This document shows positions 1 through 8,380 of a stretch of DNA of 25,629 nt, one piece after another. Origin of the DNA: CALKHT01 sp964511575 (lineage in GTDB: Bacteria > Planctomycetota > Phycisphaerae > Phycisphaerales > Phycisphaeraceae); contig CAZEFM010000054.1 in the NCBI GenBank assembly GCA_964511575.1, forward strand, positions 1 through 25,629, read 5' to 3'. Within the stretch, counting starts at the first letter, position 1. The number at the start of each line of letters is the position of its first letter. The translations under genes and the position numbers were made by a program. The notes beneath the pieces were generated by a model. The model saw nothing but the letters and a program-made list of their open reading frames with translations, was not told the DNA's origin and ran no database searches.

Positions 1-24
1 CCCCGTTGTCTGCAATGTGCTCAT
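1..24 (-). CDS. Start of an unidentified gene cut by the left window edge
   Basis: Only eight codons are visible, reading M-S-T-L-Q-T-T-G from an ATG at 24. A GGAG sequence lies 6 nt upstream of the ATG, so initiation here is credible. The gene follows the ArsR/methyltransferase gene on the same strand with an 85-bp gap. Regulators of that architecture are often linked to genes of the S-adenosylhomocysteine/methionine cycle such as ahcY, metF or metH. One of these is a reasonable guess from context, but the visible residues identify nothing. Confidence 0.45.
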
Positions 25-109
25 CGTTCACTCCAAAAAGAAAAATCGATGTCCAAAAGTCAGTCGTGGTTCATCGCGCACTTCTCAATGCGCACACAGT
101 GTTGTCTCA

Positions 110-1084
110 TCAACCCGGCGTGGTCACGGTTGCTCCGCGTGCCGTGGCGCTCGCCAGAAGCAGGGCCGGACCTTTCACGTTGGCTTCGGGCGGCAAAGGG
201 CGAACGGTCTCGTTTTCAAACCCCGCCTCGGAAAGCAGACTCGTCAACTCGTCCAATTCGAAGCCCATGGAAACCTGCCCCATCTCACGGCGGAAGTCGT
301 CGCGGCTGTGACGCAACAGATCCGTCACCACCACACGCCCGCCCGGCTTCACAATTCGTCTTGCCTCACGCAGCACCTTCAACGGCTCGGCCACATAAGT
401 CAGCACCAGCGTCAGCATCGCCGCATCACAGGCGTTGTCATCGAGAGGCAGCGCTTCCAGATCACCGCGACGCAGTTCGACGTTGCCCTGCCCGTTGATG
501 CGTTTGCGTGCCGCCTTGAGCATGGCCGCGGAGTTGTCCACGCCGATCACGCTGCCGACATACATCGCAAGCTCCGCCGTCATCTGCCCCGTGCCGCACC
601 CCAGGTCGGCAACGACCATGCCCCGCGGCAACAGCGCCAGCATCGCAGCGCTCGTGAACGATCGGCCGTACAACTCCGTGCGCAACCGATCCCACTCCCC
701 GGCGGCCCCGGCGAAGAAGCTCTGCGAAGCGCTGCGGCGTTCCTGCAGCAACCGATCCAGCCGCAACTGGTCCTGCTCGAACGTGGGCGTGCCGGCGAGC
801 TCCTCGCGCGCGAGCTGCCAGAGCTTGCGAGCCGAAGGAGGAAGCTCATCCGCCGCCATGCGATACAGGTTGGCGGTACCGCTGCGTCGGCTTCGCGTCC
901 ATCGCCCGTCCGCCAACAGCTTGAGGTGGCGGCTCACCGTGGACTGCGGCGCCTGCAGCACATCGCACAATTCAGCCACCCCCAACTCATGCCGCTCCAG
1001 CACCGACAGCAACCGCAGCCGCGTCGGGTCGGCCAGGTCATCCATCCACTGAAGCAACGAATCGGGTTGGCGTGCGGCTATCAT
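110..1084 (-). CDS. ArsR-family regulator fused to a SAM-dependent methyltransferase
   Basis: The 324-residue protein has two parts. Residues about 10-80 form an ArsR winged helix (DPTRLRLLSVLE, then a recognition helix around QSTVSRHLKLL). Residues about 145-300 form a class I methyltransferase with the SAM loop VVADLGCGTG near 157-166 and an acidic strand end at GVD 181-183. The ELCxC metal-binding motif of ArsR/SmtB sensors is absent, since only one Cys (C40) occurs there, so a metal sensor is unlikely. Proteins with this fusion are associated with methionine and S-adenosylhomocysteine metabolism (the SahR-like group), and sensing SAM or SAH is my inference. The ATG at 1084 has GAGG 8 nt upstream. 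A good sigma-70-type promoter and a 10-bp palindrome lie just upstream, so autoregulation is plausible. Family assignment is secure and the ligand is not. Confidence 0.88.
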   Translation of the reverse strand: MIAARQPDSLLQWMDDLADPTRLRLLSVLERHELGVAELCDVLQAPQSTVSRHLKLLADGRWTRSRRSGTANLYRMAADELPPSARKLWQLAREELAGTPTFEQDQLRLDRLLQERRSASQSFFAGAAGEWDRLRTELYGRSFTSAAMLALLPRGMVVADLGCGTGQMTAELAMYVGSVIGVDNSAAMLKAARKRINGQGNVELRRGDLEALPLDDNACDAAMLTLVLTYVAEPLKVLREARRIVKPGGRVVVTDLLRHSRDDFRREMGQVSMGFELDELTSLLSEAGFENETVRPLPPEANVKGPALLLASATARGATVTTPG

Positions 1085-1127
1085 CAGGTACGCCTCGGCG
1101 GGCGGGGCCAGCCCCGCTCCATCTGTT

Positions 1128-1137
1128 CATCCGGATG
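1128..1137. promoter_or_regulatory. Candidate operator palindrome at the ArsR-methyltransferase transcription start
   Basis: CATCCGGATG is a perfect 10-bp palindrome that begins 2 bp downstream of the -10 hexamer, so a bound dimer would cover the transcription start. ArsR-family dimers bind such inverted repeats. That this is the protein's own site is inference. Confidence 0.35.
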
Positions 1138-1139
1138 GA

Positions 1140-1168
1140 ATGATAAAGAAGCCCGCCGCAACGGTCAA
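1140..1168 (-). promoter_or_regulatory. Sigma-70-type promoter of the ArsR-methyltransferase gene
   Basis: On the minus strand TTGACC (1168-1163) and TATCAT (1145-1140) are separated by exactly 17 bp. Transcription would start near 1133, giving a leader of about 50 nt. That leader contains a 7-bp inverted repeat, GCGGGGC/GCCCCGC (1102-1117), just before the ribosome binding site. Confidence 0.65.
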
Positions 1169-1301
1169 GATGAAGCGTTGGACAACATGCAAGGTTCACG
1201 GTCGGGGGTGTAAGATGAGCATCATCCTCAGTTTTCGTTCCCACTGTGCCCCTGGTGCCTCTTGGTGGCTACTCCCCCGTTGGTTGCCCCCACACATGGC
1301 A

Positions 1302-1331
1302 TTGACCGATACGAATCGCCTCGCTTAAAAT
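1302..1331 (+). promoter_or_regulatory. Sigma-70-type promoter of the cytochrome-like gene
   Basis: TTGACC (1302-1307) and TAAAAT (1326-1331) are separated by 18 bp. The predicted start near 1338 gives a leader of about 35 nt before the ATG at 1373, with GAGGG at 1358-1362 as the probable ribosome binding site. Nothing else is recognisable in 1170-1300. Confidence 0.55.
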
Positions 1332-1372
1332 GGATATGAAGGTATTATTTTGCCGATGAGGGCAACACGACC

Positions 1373-2725
1373 ATGCGAGCGCGAACGCGTAACAACCCTG
1401 AGCGACGGATTCCAGCCGGAGCGGTGCGGGCGGCGACGGTCGCGGCGGTCGCCCTCGCGGTGACAGTCGGCTCGCTTGCCCTCGCAGAGTTCGGACGGTC
1501 CAGCTACATCGTCCCTTACAACGAAAGTCCCATCAGCTACGCTGTCACCCCCACCACCGACCCCGTCGCCCAGCTCCAGCGACGCCTCGCTGCCGGTGAC
1601 GCGGTGCTCACCTACGACCCCAAGCTGGGTTACCTCCCCGCTCTGCTCGAGGCACTGGGCATTCCCGCTGAGTCACAGGTGCTGGTGTTCGCGCGCACGA
1701 GTCTGCAGCGTGATTTCATTTCGCCGCGCACACCTCGGGCGCTCTACTTCAACGATGATGTGTACATCGGCTACGTCCCGGGGGCGCCGCTGATCGAGAT
1801 CGCGTCGGTCGATGCCAATCAGGGCACGATCTTCTACACGTTGCGTCAGGGGGGCGGCCAGCCGACGGTCACCCGCGACGACCAGTGCCTGCAGTGCCAT
1901 GCCGCTCCGCGCACGCTCGGCGTGCCGGGTCTCATCGTCCGTTCCGTCTTCGCCGACAGCACGGGCATGCCCCTGCTCAGCGCCAAGTCGTTCAACACCG
2001 ACCATCGCAGCCCGTTGGCGGAACGCTGGGGCGGCTGGTACGTCACCGGCACGCACGGCGAACAGCGCCACATGGGCAACGTCATCGCCAACGATGAGTC
2101 GCTCGACACCGAAGCCGGGGCGAACATCACCGATCTGACCGGCCGATTCGACCCCACCAACTACCTCAATGCCCACAGCGACATCGTCGCGCTCATGGTG
2201 CTCGAACACCAGACATACATGCACAACCTGATCACGCGGGTGAACTATGAAACGCGCATGGCCAGGCGCGACCGCGAAGCAATCAACAAAATGACCGGGC
2301 ATCCAGCCGACACCCCCACCGAGTCGACGCAACGCCGCATCGAACGTGCCGGCGAAGAGCTGCTGCGCTACATGCTCTTCGTCGATGAGGAGATTCTGAC
2401 TGACCCGTTGCGCGGCACGAGCGGGTTTGCGGAATCGTTCGCCGCGCAAGGGCCGCGTGACAGCAAGGGGCGCTCACTGCGCGACCTCGATCTGAATCGC
2501 TGGCTGTTCGAATACCCGTGCAGCTATCTCATCTATTCGGAGGCGTTCGACGCCCTGCCCGACCCGGTGCGGGAGTATGTCTATCAGCGTCTGTGGGACA
2601 TTCTTCAGGGCAACGATACGTCGGGCGAGTACCGCTCACTGTCCACTCCCGACCGCCAGGCCATTCTGGAGATTCTTTTGGAAACCAAGGAAGGCCTGCC
2701 CGAGTACTGGCGCGCCGGGCAGTAA
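1373..2725 (+). CDS. Membrane-anchored monohaem cytochrome-like protein of unknown role
   Basis: The 450-residue protein has a basic N-terminus and one hydrophobic segment (about 18-39) that can act as a signal anchor, placing the rest outside the cytoplasm. A single CLQCH at 172-176 fits the c-type haem attachment motif CxxCH. It sits in a conserved-looking stretch with FYTL before it and GVPGLIVRSVF and DHRSPLAERWGGWYVTGTHG after it. No second CxxCH or other redox motif is visible. I recognise the overall pattern as a family seen in planctomycetes and acidobacteria but know of no established function. An electron-transfer or haem-sensing role in the periplasm is inference. The start is supported by GAGGG upstream and by the promoter at 1302-1331. 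UbiE follows on the same strand after 260 bp, probably as a separate unit. Confidence 0.75.
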   Translation: MRARTRNNPERRIPAGAVRAATVAAVALAVTVGSLALAEFGRSSYIVPYNESPISYAVTPTTDPVAQLQRRLAAGDAVLTYDPKLGYLPALLEALGIPAESQVLVFARTSLQRDFISPRTPRALYFNDDVYIGYVPGAPLIEIASVDANQGTIFYTLRQGGGQPTVTRDDQCLQCHAAPRTLGVPGLIVRSVFADSTGMPLLSAKSFNTDHRSPLAERWGGWYVTGTHGEQRHMGNVIANDESLDTEAGANITDLTGRFDPTNYLNAHSDIVALMVLEHQTYMHNLITRVNYETRMARRDREAINKMTGHPADTPTESTQRRIERAGEELLRYMLFVDEEILTDPLRGTSGFAESFAAQGPRDSKGRSLRDLDLNRWLFEYPCSYLIYSEAFDALPDPVREYVYQRLWDILQGNDTSGEYRSLSTPDRQAILEILLETKEGLPEYWRAGQ

Positions 2726-2736
2726 ACGGCGATGGT

Positions 2737-2769
2737 GGCCACAAAAAGGCACAAGACGCGCAAAGTTTC
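2737..2769. repeat. Fragment resembling the intergenic CACAAAAAGGCACAA repeat family
   Basis: Directly after the cytochrome-like stop codon the sequence reads GGCCACAAAAAGGCACAAGACGCG in two overlapping parts (2738-2760) and continues into CAAAGTTTC. Short A-rich CACAAAAAGGCAC-type strings recur in intergenic DNA of many environmental bacteria, including planctomycetes and verrucomicrobia. Only one copy occurs in this window, so calling it a repeat rests on general knowledge. Confidence 0.4.
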
Positions 2770-2874
2770 CGATATCTCAACCAACTGGGCGCTACAAGAA
2801 CCGCGCTGACCGCGAACGCCGATGCACGTGAAATCAGCACGTTCACCATCTCATCATCCCTTCCTCGGCTTTTT

Positions 2875-2923
2875 ATCCGCGACATCCGCGTCATCCGCGG
2901 TCAGGGAAACGAACCATCCGCGG
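2875..2923. repeat. ATCCGCG short tandem repeat, 9-bp period
   Basis: ATCCGCG occurs at 2875, 2884 and 2893, spaced exactly 9 bp, and a fourth copy begins at 2916. The string matches a widespread class of intergenic repeats that are often mis-annotated as short proteins rich in DDADVAD or IRVIRG. No gene is apparent in 2726-2985. Together with the element at 2737 it fills the gap between the cytochrome-like gene and ubiE. Confidence 0.55.
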
Positions 2924-2969
2924 TTTCCCCGGCGGTGACGGCGGCCGTTCCGCGCCGGTGACTTTCCGC

Positions 2970-2975
2970 TACAAT
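2970..2975 (+). promoter_or_regulatory. -10-like hexamer immediately before ubiE
   Basis: TACAAT lies 10 nt before the ubiE ATG, and no Shine-Dalgarno sequence occurs between them. If used, the transcript would begin within a few bases of the start codon. No convincing -35 element is visible. Confidence 0.35.
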
Positions 2976-2985
2976 CGCCCGTCTT

Positions 2986-3753
2986 ATGACCACGCCCGCC
3001 TGGACATCGCAGGATTTGAGCGCCAACCCGCACGCGGTGGCGGACAAAGCGCGGCGCGTCGAGCAGATGTTCGCCGCCATTGCCCGCAGCTACGACCTGA
3101 ACAACCGTGTGCATTCGCTGGGGCGGGATCAGGCGTGGCGGCGCGCTGCGGTCAAGCTCGCCCAGGTGAAGCCGGGCGAAACCGTGCTCGACGTCGCCTG
3201 CGGCACGGGTGATCTGTCACTGGCGTTTGCGCGCACCGAAGCGAAGCGTGTGATCGGTGTCGACTTCACCTACAACATGCTCGCGGTCGCCCAGCGAAAG
3301 ACTCACGCCGCGGCCTCACCACGCCGGACACCGGTCACTTATTATGCCGGCGACGCGATGCGACTGCCGCTTCGCGATGCCAGCGTCGATGTGGTGTCGA
3401 TTGCGTTCGGCATCCGCAATGTGGCGGATCCGGCTGCGGCGCTGGCGGAGTTTCACCGCGTACTGCGACCGGGCGGGCGCGTGATCGTGCTGGAGTTCAG
3501 CGTGCCCACGCAACCGATCCTGCGCGGGCTTTACAACTTCTATTTCCACCACATCATGCCGCACACCGCGTCGCTCATCGCCCGGGATCGCAGCGGTGCT
3601 TACAAATATCTGCCTCGCAGCGTCAACACGTTCATCGATCGCGCCACGATGATGCGGATGATGGGCGATGCCGGCTTCAGCGACGCCACCCACCAGCCAC
3701 TCACCTTCGGCATCGCCGTCGCCTACCGCGGTGTGAAGCCCACAACGAACTGA
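2986..3753 (+). CDS. ubiE: Demethylmenaquinone/ubiquinone C-methyltransferase UbiE (MenG)
   Basis: The 255-residue protein is a class I SAM methyltransferase of the UbiE/COQ5 family, which methylates the ring of demethylmenaquinone (or the ubiquinone precursor) late in quinone synthesis. The SAM loop is ETVLDVACGTGDLS at 65-78, with GVD at 91-93. The family signature follows: VDVVSIAFGIRNVAD, then RVLRPGGRVIVLEF, then YNFYFHHIMP and YKYLPRSVNTF toward the C-terminus. Length and motif order match full-length family members. Planctomycetes generally use menaquinone, so MenG activity is the likelier role. It starts at ATG 2986 without a visible ribosome binding site. Other menaquinone genes are not in the window. 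Confidence 0.93.
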   Translation: MTTPAWTSQDLSANPHAVADKARRVEQMFAAIARSYDLNNRVHSLGRDQAWRRAAVKLAQVKPGETVLDVACGTGDLSLAFARTEAKRVIGVDFTYNMLAVAQRKTHAAASPRRTPVTYYAGDAMRLPLRDASVDVVSIAFGIRNVADPAAALAEFHRVLRPGGRVIVLEFSVPTQPILRGLYNFYFHHIMPHTASLIARDRSGAYKYLPRSVNTFIDRATMMRMMGDAGFSDATHQPLTFGIAVAYRGVKPTTN

Positions 3754-3775
3754 CCGACCGCGATGAATGCGCCGA

Positions 3776-3809
3776 CGGCGTAGCGCGCCCCGAATCACAC
3801 GCTACGCCG
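3776..3809. terminator. Inverted repeat between convergent ubiE and prepilin-like gene
   Basis: CGGCGTAGCG (3776-3785) pairs perfectly with CGCTACGCCG (3800-3809) around a 14-nt loop. It sits in the 73-bp gap between two converging genes, as expected of a shared terminator. Neither side has a T-run, so an intrinsic mechanism would be weak. Confidence 0.4.
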
Positions 3810-3826
3810 CACGGGCACCCCACCAC

Positions 3827-4609
<783 letters not shown>

Positions 4610-4728
4610 GGCTGAACTCCTCATTCATGAGAAAGGGCATTGTCACTTCGTTTCGCTTCCGAGTGCACGGGCGGCAACAGGCACGATCGGACACGGCATG
4701 CTAACCGCGCGCTCGAAGTGCTGCCGGG

Positions 4729-5568
4729 TTACCGACGTCGACGCATCAACAGCAGTGCACCGGCCGCGATCAACGCCGCACTGGCGGGCTCGGGCACCAT
4801 CAGCCCCGCCAGTTCGTTCGCGGTCAATGCGTGGTTGTACAGGTAGAACTCATCGATGAGGCCGTTGAATACGTTACCACCAAACGCACCACCTCCGATC
4901 CGCAGGGAGCCATGCGCCGCGGGATCAACATTCACGCCGGAATTGATCGTGTGGACGTGGTTGAGCACCCCCGCTTCGTTCCCGACGTAGAAGCTCATGA
5001 TGTCGGCATCGGAGTCCCAGGTAACGGCGACGAAATACCAGTTGCCCAATTGACTATTGCCGAAGACCGATGCTCCGGTGTTGTACTGCACGCCGGTGGT
5101 TCCGTTGCCGGCATGCAGTTCAAGGTACCCGCCGCGCGTGGCATGAATCGGGTTGTAGATGTAGAAGTCGAAGGCGTCGCTGCCGCCGCCGGTCCGTGTG
5201 GTAAAGATGCGGTTGCCGCCCGTCGAAGCGAACGACTCCATGTTGATCCACGCCGCAACGGTGCCGGACGAGAAGTCGACGTCGTTGAGCGGAGTGAGCG
5301 GTGTGAAATCGACGGCATGGGCTTGATTGCTGCCCGGAAGGTAGATCGAGTTGCCCGAGCCCACGACAGGGCTGACCGAACTGCTGTACGTGACCGTAAC
5401 AGCGCCGAACGTCCCCTCGACAGGCGCCCCCAGGTACGTGCCGCTTGGGTTGCCCGTTCCCTCGTTGAATCCCGCGTGAAAGACAAGCGATGCCTGTGCC
5501 CCGGTGGTAAGCGACAATGTGACGACCCCCACGGCGGCGGCGAAGCTGGATCTGACTGCTCGTGACAT
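4729..5568 (-). CDS. Secreted LamG-domain protein with PEP-CTERM sorting tail
   Basis: The 279-residue protein has an N-terminal signal peptide (MSRAVRSS, then a hydrophobic run ending in AQASL). A concanavalin/LamG-like beta-sandwich domain follows (AAWINMESFAS, GNWYFVAVTWD, NGLIDEFYLYNHALTANE). The C-terminal PEP-CTERM signal has VPEPAS, a short hydrophobic helix and RRRR at the very end. PEP-CTERM tails direct proteins to exosortase for processing at the cell surface. I chose ATG 5568 because a perfect AGGAGG lies 6 nt upstream; a longer open frame to 5691 has no such support. It lies between the nuclease-fold protein and the prepilin-like gene. LamG domains bind carbohydrate or protein, and no ligand can be named. 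Confidence 0.9.
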   Translation of the reverse strand: MSRAVRSSFAAAVGVVTLSLTTGAQASLVFHAGFNEGTGNPSGTYLGAPVEGTFGAVTVTYSSSVSPVVGSGNSIYLPGSNQAHAVDFTPLTPLNDVDFSSGTVAAWINMESFASTGGNRIFTTRTGGGSDAFDFYIYNPIHATRGGYLELHAGNGTTGVQYNTGASVFGNSQLGNWYFVAVTWDSDADIMSFYVGNEAGVLNHVHTINSGVNVDPAAHGSLRIGGGAFGGNVFNGLIDEFYLYNHALTANELAGLMVPEPASAALIAAGALLLMRRRR

Positions 5569-5709
5569 GATGAACCTCCTAATTGATGGATCCATGTAAC
5601 CTTGCAGTACGACATGCAACAGTGAAATCAAAAATCGTCCATTGGCGATGACGCGGACACAAACACCGCACAAGCGTGTGCGCGCCACCAAATGCAGGCG
5701 TGCCGCGTA

Positions 5710-6612
5710 TCACTCACTCGCGCTGGGACGTTTCATCCCGGCTGCGACCGCTTCTGCGCTCAGCGGCGTGGCTGCGGTCGGCTCGGCAATCACAATCTCC
5801 GCCCAGATGGGATGATGATCCGACAGCGGCGTCTCCCATTTAACGATGCCGCCCTGTGTGGCCCGCATGCCATCACCCCTGTAGATGATGTGGTCGATGA
5901 CACCCGCATTCTGCTTGCCAAGCGCGTTCCAGGTGTAATGCTCGGATTCGCGGCTGACATCCATATTCAGATCGTCCCACATGATGCTGAAGGCCGCTTC
6001 CTTCCAGTGATTCATCACGGGCTCGTTGATCCGATCGTTGAAGTCACCGGCGAGGATGATGTATTTGGCTTTGTCATTGGCAACGATTTCATCGGCTAGG
6101 TACTGCGAGTGTGTGCCCGCCGCCGTTTTGTCGCCGCCATGCGCCGTGCCCGACACGTGCAGGCTGTAGATCGACAGTGTCTTGCCGTTGATCACCGTCG
6201 ATGCATGCACCGCGCTGGCGGGGTTCCAGCCACGGCCCTGCAGCCGATACTCCGTCGGATCGATCAGCGGCGTACGGCTGAGAATCGAACGGTACTTGTC
6301 CTTGTGGTTCCCCGAGGAAATCGCACCGGTGTAGTGATGCTCCATCCCCAGCACCTTCCCCACTCGCTGCGTCCAGTCACCCCCGGGCACCTCGTTGAAC
6401 GTGATGATGTCCAGATTCAGCGGCTTGAGCGCTTCGGCGATCTGCTCCGCCGTGGCGTTCTTTCCGAACTCAACGTTGTAGGCGAGCATTCGAATCCGCG
6501 TCGCCCCGTCGTCCTCGGCCGTCACCTGCGCTGCGCCGTCACCCGCCAGCATCAGGGAAGCCGATACCGCGCACACCACAATCGCCAATATCTGCCAGCA
6601 CAACCATCGCAT
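5710..6612 (-). CDS. Secreted endonuclease/exonuclease/phosphatase-fold hydrolase
   Basis: The 300-residue protein has a signal peptide (about 1-28) and a complete EEP-superfamily (DNase I-like) domain. Expected active-site positions are present: N46 in AYNVEFG, E74 in FNEVP, H152 in SLHVSG, D190 and N192 in LAGDFND, D240 and H241 in IDHII, and D265-H266 in LSDHHPIW. The family includes nucleases, phosphodiesterases and sphingomyelinases acting on phosphodiester or phosphomonoester bonds with a divalent metal, and the substrate cannot be read from the sequence. AAGGAG lies 8 nt before the ATG. It starts 28 bp after the FecR/LamG gene ends, so it is probably co-transcribed with it. An extracytoplasmic phosphate-scavenging or nuclease role is inference. 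Confidence 0.88.
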   Translation of the reverse strand: MRWLCWQILAIVVCAVSASLMLAGDGAAQVTAEDDGATRIRMLAYNVEFGKNATAEQIAEALKPLNLDIITFNEVPGGDWTQRVGKVLGMEHHYTGAISSGNHKDKYRSILSRTPLIDPTEYRLQGRGWNPASAVHASTVINGKTLSIYSLHVSGTAHGGDKTAAGTHSQYLADEIVANDKAKYIILAGDFNDRINEPVMNHWKEAAFSIMWDDLNMDVSRESEHYTWNALGKQNAGVIDHIIYRGDGMRATQGGIVKWETPLSDHHPIWAEIVIAEPTAATPLSAEAVAAGMKRPSASE

Positions 6613-6640
6613 CGCAGAAACTCCTTTACGATCTGCCCCC

Positions 6641-8377
6641 TCATCGGGGACGCAGCTCTGACAAGGCCTTGATCTCCTCCACGCTCAACGCACGGCGGAG
6701 AACCCACATCTCATCAATCGTTCCCCCCAGCGGACGCGTCTCATGCAGCCAGTTGCCGATGCCCGTCGCGCCGATGGTGATCGGCTCCGGCGTGTCGACA
6801 TGCTGCGATGCCACCTCACGACCATCAATATACAGGCGATACACCTGTCCCGGCTGGTCGTATACCACGGCCATGCACTGCCACCGCCCTGTCGCCGCCT
6901 TGATCGTCGAACCGGCGGTGACCCGTCCCTCGGGCACGTAGTAGCCGAATCGATAAACGAACGTTTCGTGGAATTGCCAGTGCACGCGCATCGGGTGTCT
7001 GACATCGTCCGGCAGGAGAAGCCCGCGCCCGCTGAAACGCTCCCGCCCCGAGCCTCTCGGCTGATCGAGTCTGACCCACGCGACGAACGTCGCCTGCGTC
7101 ATGGCGTCGGGGATGGTGACCGCCAGCCGTTCATCCGCCAGATGAAACGCCATCGCCCCGTTGCCGGGAAAACGTCCATCCACCTCCACGCCGCCAACGA
7201 CGAAGGCATCGTAACCATGGCGGCTCAGATCGGGCACGTAATCACCCTGCCGCTCAAAGTCGTAAAACACCAGCAGTGCCGGATCACGCTGCAGCGCGTA
7301 ACGATGCGCCAACCACTCGTGATACCGCGACCCCTCTCGGGCGCGCACCCGTGCCGTCAGCTCCTGGTCACGCACGAAGCTCAACGCATGACTGTTGTGC
7401 GGTTCGCTGAGCCTGCCGTTGGGATCGACACGTTGCGAGGCCCCCTTCTCCAGCGCAATGGCCGGCCCTTGCCCCTCACGGTAAGGGGATAGATCGATGC
7501 GCCCTTCAAAGACATACGCCTCGACGCTGCCATCCTCCTCCACCTGCACGCCGAACTCCGTCCCCACATCGATCAGCCGTGCCTGCGGCGCATCGACGAT
7601 GAAGCCACGCGACCGCGGGGTGGCACAGCGCCCCACCAGTCGGCCTGTCGCAACCTCCACCCGGTTCACATCGATCGGCGTCAGCTCGGCCGGCGCTTCG
7701 ATGATCAACTCCGCATCATCCTCGAAGCGCAACTTGACGATGCCCTCCACCAATCGCAACGGACGGTGCGACATGATGCGCGTGCCCGTCGTGGTTCCCA
7801 GCGCCGCGTCCTCCCACTTCACATCAATCGCCGCCACGATCGACGCCACCGCCCTCTCCGTCGTCATCACCGGCGGCGCTTCGGCACTTCGCGGCGGCTC
7901 CTCATGGTGTGGCGTCTGCTGTGCAAACACCAAGTACACCAACAGCACGAGCGTCGCCGCAACACCACTGACCGCCGTGTAGAAGAGCGGCCGTGGAATC
8001 ACGATATGCCGCACCGGCTCCACCGGGGCCGACGCCTCCAGATACCTCGCCCATTCGCGTTCCTCATGCTCTTCGGTGTCGGCGTCGGTATCCTCCTGCT
8101 CCTGTCGGGCAAGACGGGCACGCTGTTCCTCTTCGAGCACCTCCAGAAGGATCGAAGATGTGTCATCCCCCCGGAGATTGGAGGCGTGCACCACGCCGTA
8201 GTGCCGTTGCAGCCGCGCCTCCAGTGCGACCCAGCGCAGGTAGTACCGGCGGGCGGCGGCATCGCGCACGATCAGCTCGCCCAACTGCGCGTACTGATCG
8301 GGCGACATCGTGCCGTCGCTCAACGCACTGAGCAACGCGACCAACGCCGGCCCGGGTTCGTTCGTGCCATCGCTCAT
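6641..8377 (-). CDS. FecR-domain membrane protein with C-terminal LamG domain, probable anti-sigma regulator
   Basis: The 578-residue protein has four parts. Residues 1-115 are cytoplasmic, helical and charged, with an N-terminal stretch (LSALSDGTMSPDQYAQLGEL, then RYYLRWVALEARL) typical of planctomycete proteins encoded after ECF sigma factors. One membrane segment spans about 131-152. A FecR domain occupies about 185-300 (VKLRFEDDAELIIEAPAEL, VDAPQARLIDVGTEFGVQV). A LamG/concanavalin-like domain runs from about 368 to the end (LLVFYDFE, ATFVAWVRL, GTIDEMWVLRRALSVEE). The sigma factor stop codon lies 3 bp upstream of its ATG, so the pair is translationally coupled. FecR-type proteins transmit periplasmic signals to a partner sigma factor, and a ligand-sensing anti-sigma role is inferred from this. 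The LamG domain may be the sensor. Confidence 0.87.
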   Translation of the reverse strand: MSDGTNEPGPALVALLSALSDGTMSPDQYAQLGELIVRDAAARRYYLRWVALEARLQRHYGVVHASNLRGDDTSSILLEVLEEEQRARLARQEQEDTDADTEEHEEREWARYLEASAPVEPVRHIVIPRPLFYTAVSGVAATLVLLVYLVFAQQTPHHEEPPRSAEAPPVMTTERAVASIVAAIDVKWEDAALGTTTGTRIMSHRPLRLVEGIVKLRFEDDAELIIEAPAELTPIDVNRVEVATGRLVGRCATPRSRGFIVDAPQARLIDVGTEFGVQVEEDGSVEAYVFEGRIDLSPYREGQGPAIALEKGASQRVDPNGRLSEPHNSHALSFVRDQELTARVRAREGSRYHEWLAHRYALQRDPALLVFYDFERQGDYVPDLSRHGYDAFVVGGVEVDGRFPGNGAMAFHLADERLAVTIPDAMTQATFVAWVRLDQPRGSGRERFSGRGLLLPDDVRHPMRVHWQFHETFVYRFGYYVPEGRVTAGSTIKAATGRWQCMAVVYDQPGQVYRLYIDGREVASQHVDTPEPITIGATGIGNWLHETRPLGGTIDEMWVLRRALSVEEIKALSELRPR

Positions 8378-8380
8378 GAA

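Noticed and set aside
17..1213. 398-codon plus-strand open frame opposite the ArsR-methyltransferase gene
   Set aside because: It is fully antisense to a protein with clear HTH and SAM motifs. Its translation is rich in His, Arg and Gln with no domain pattern, a typical shadow in GC-rich DNA.
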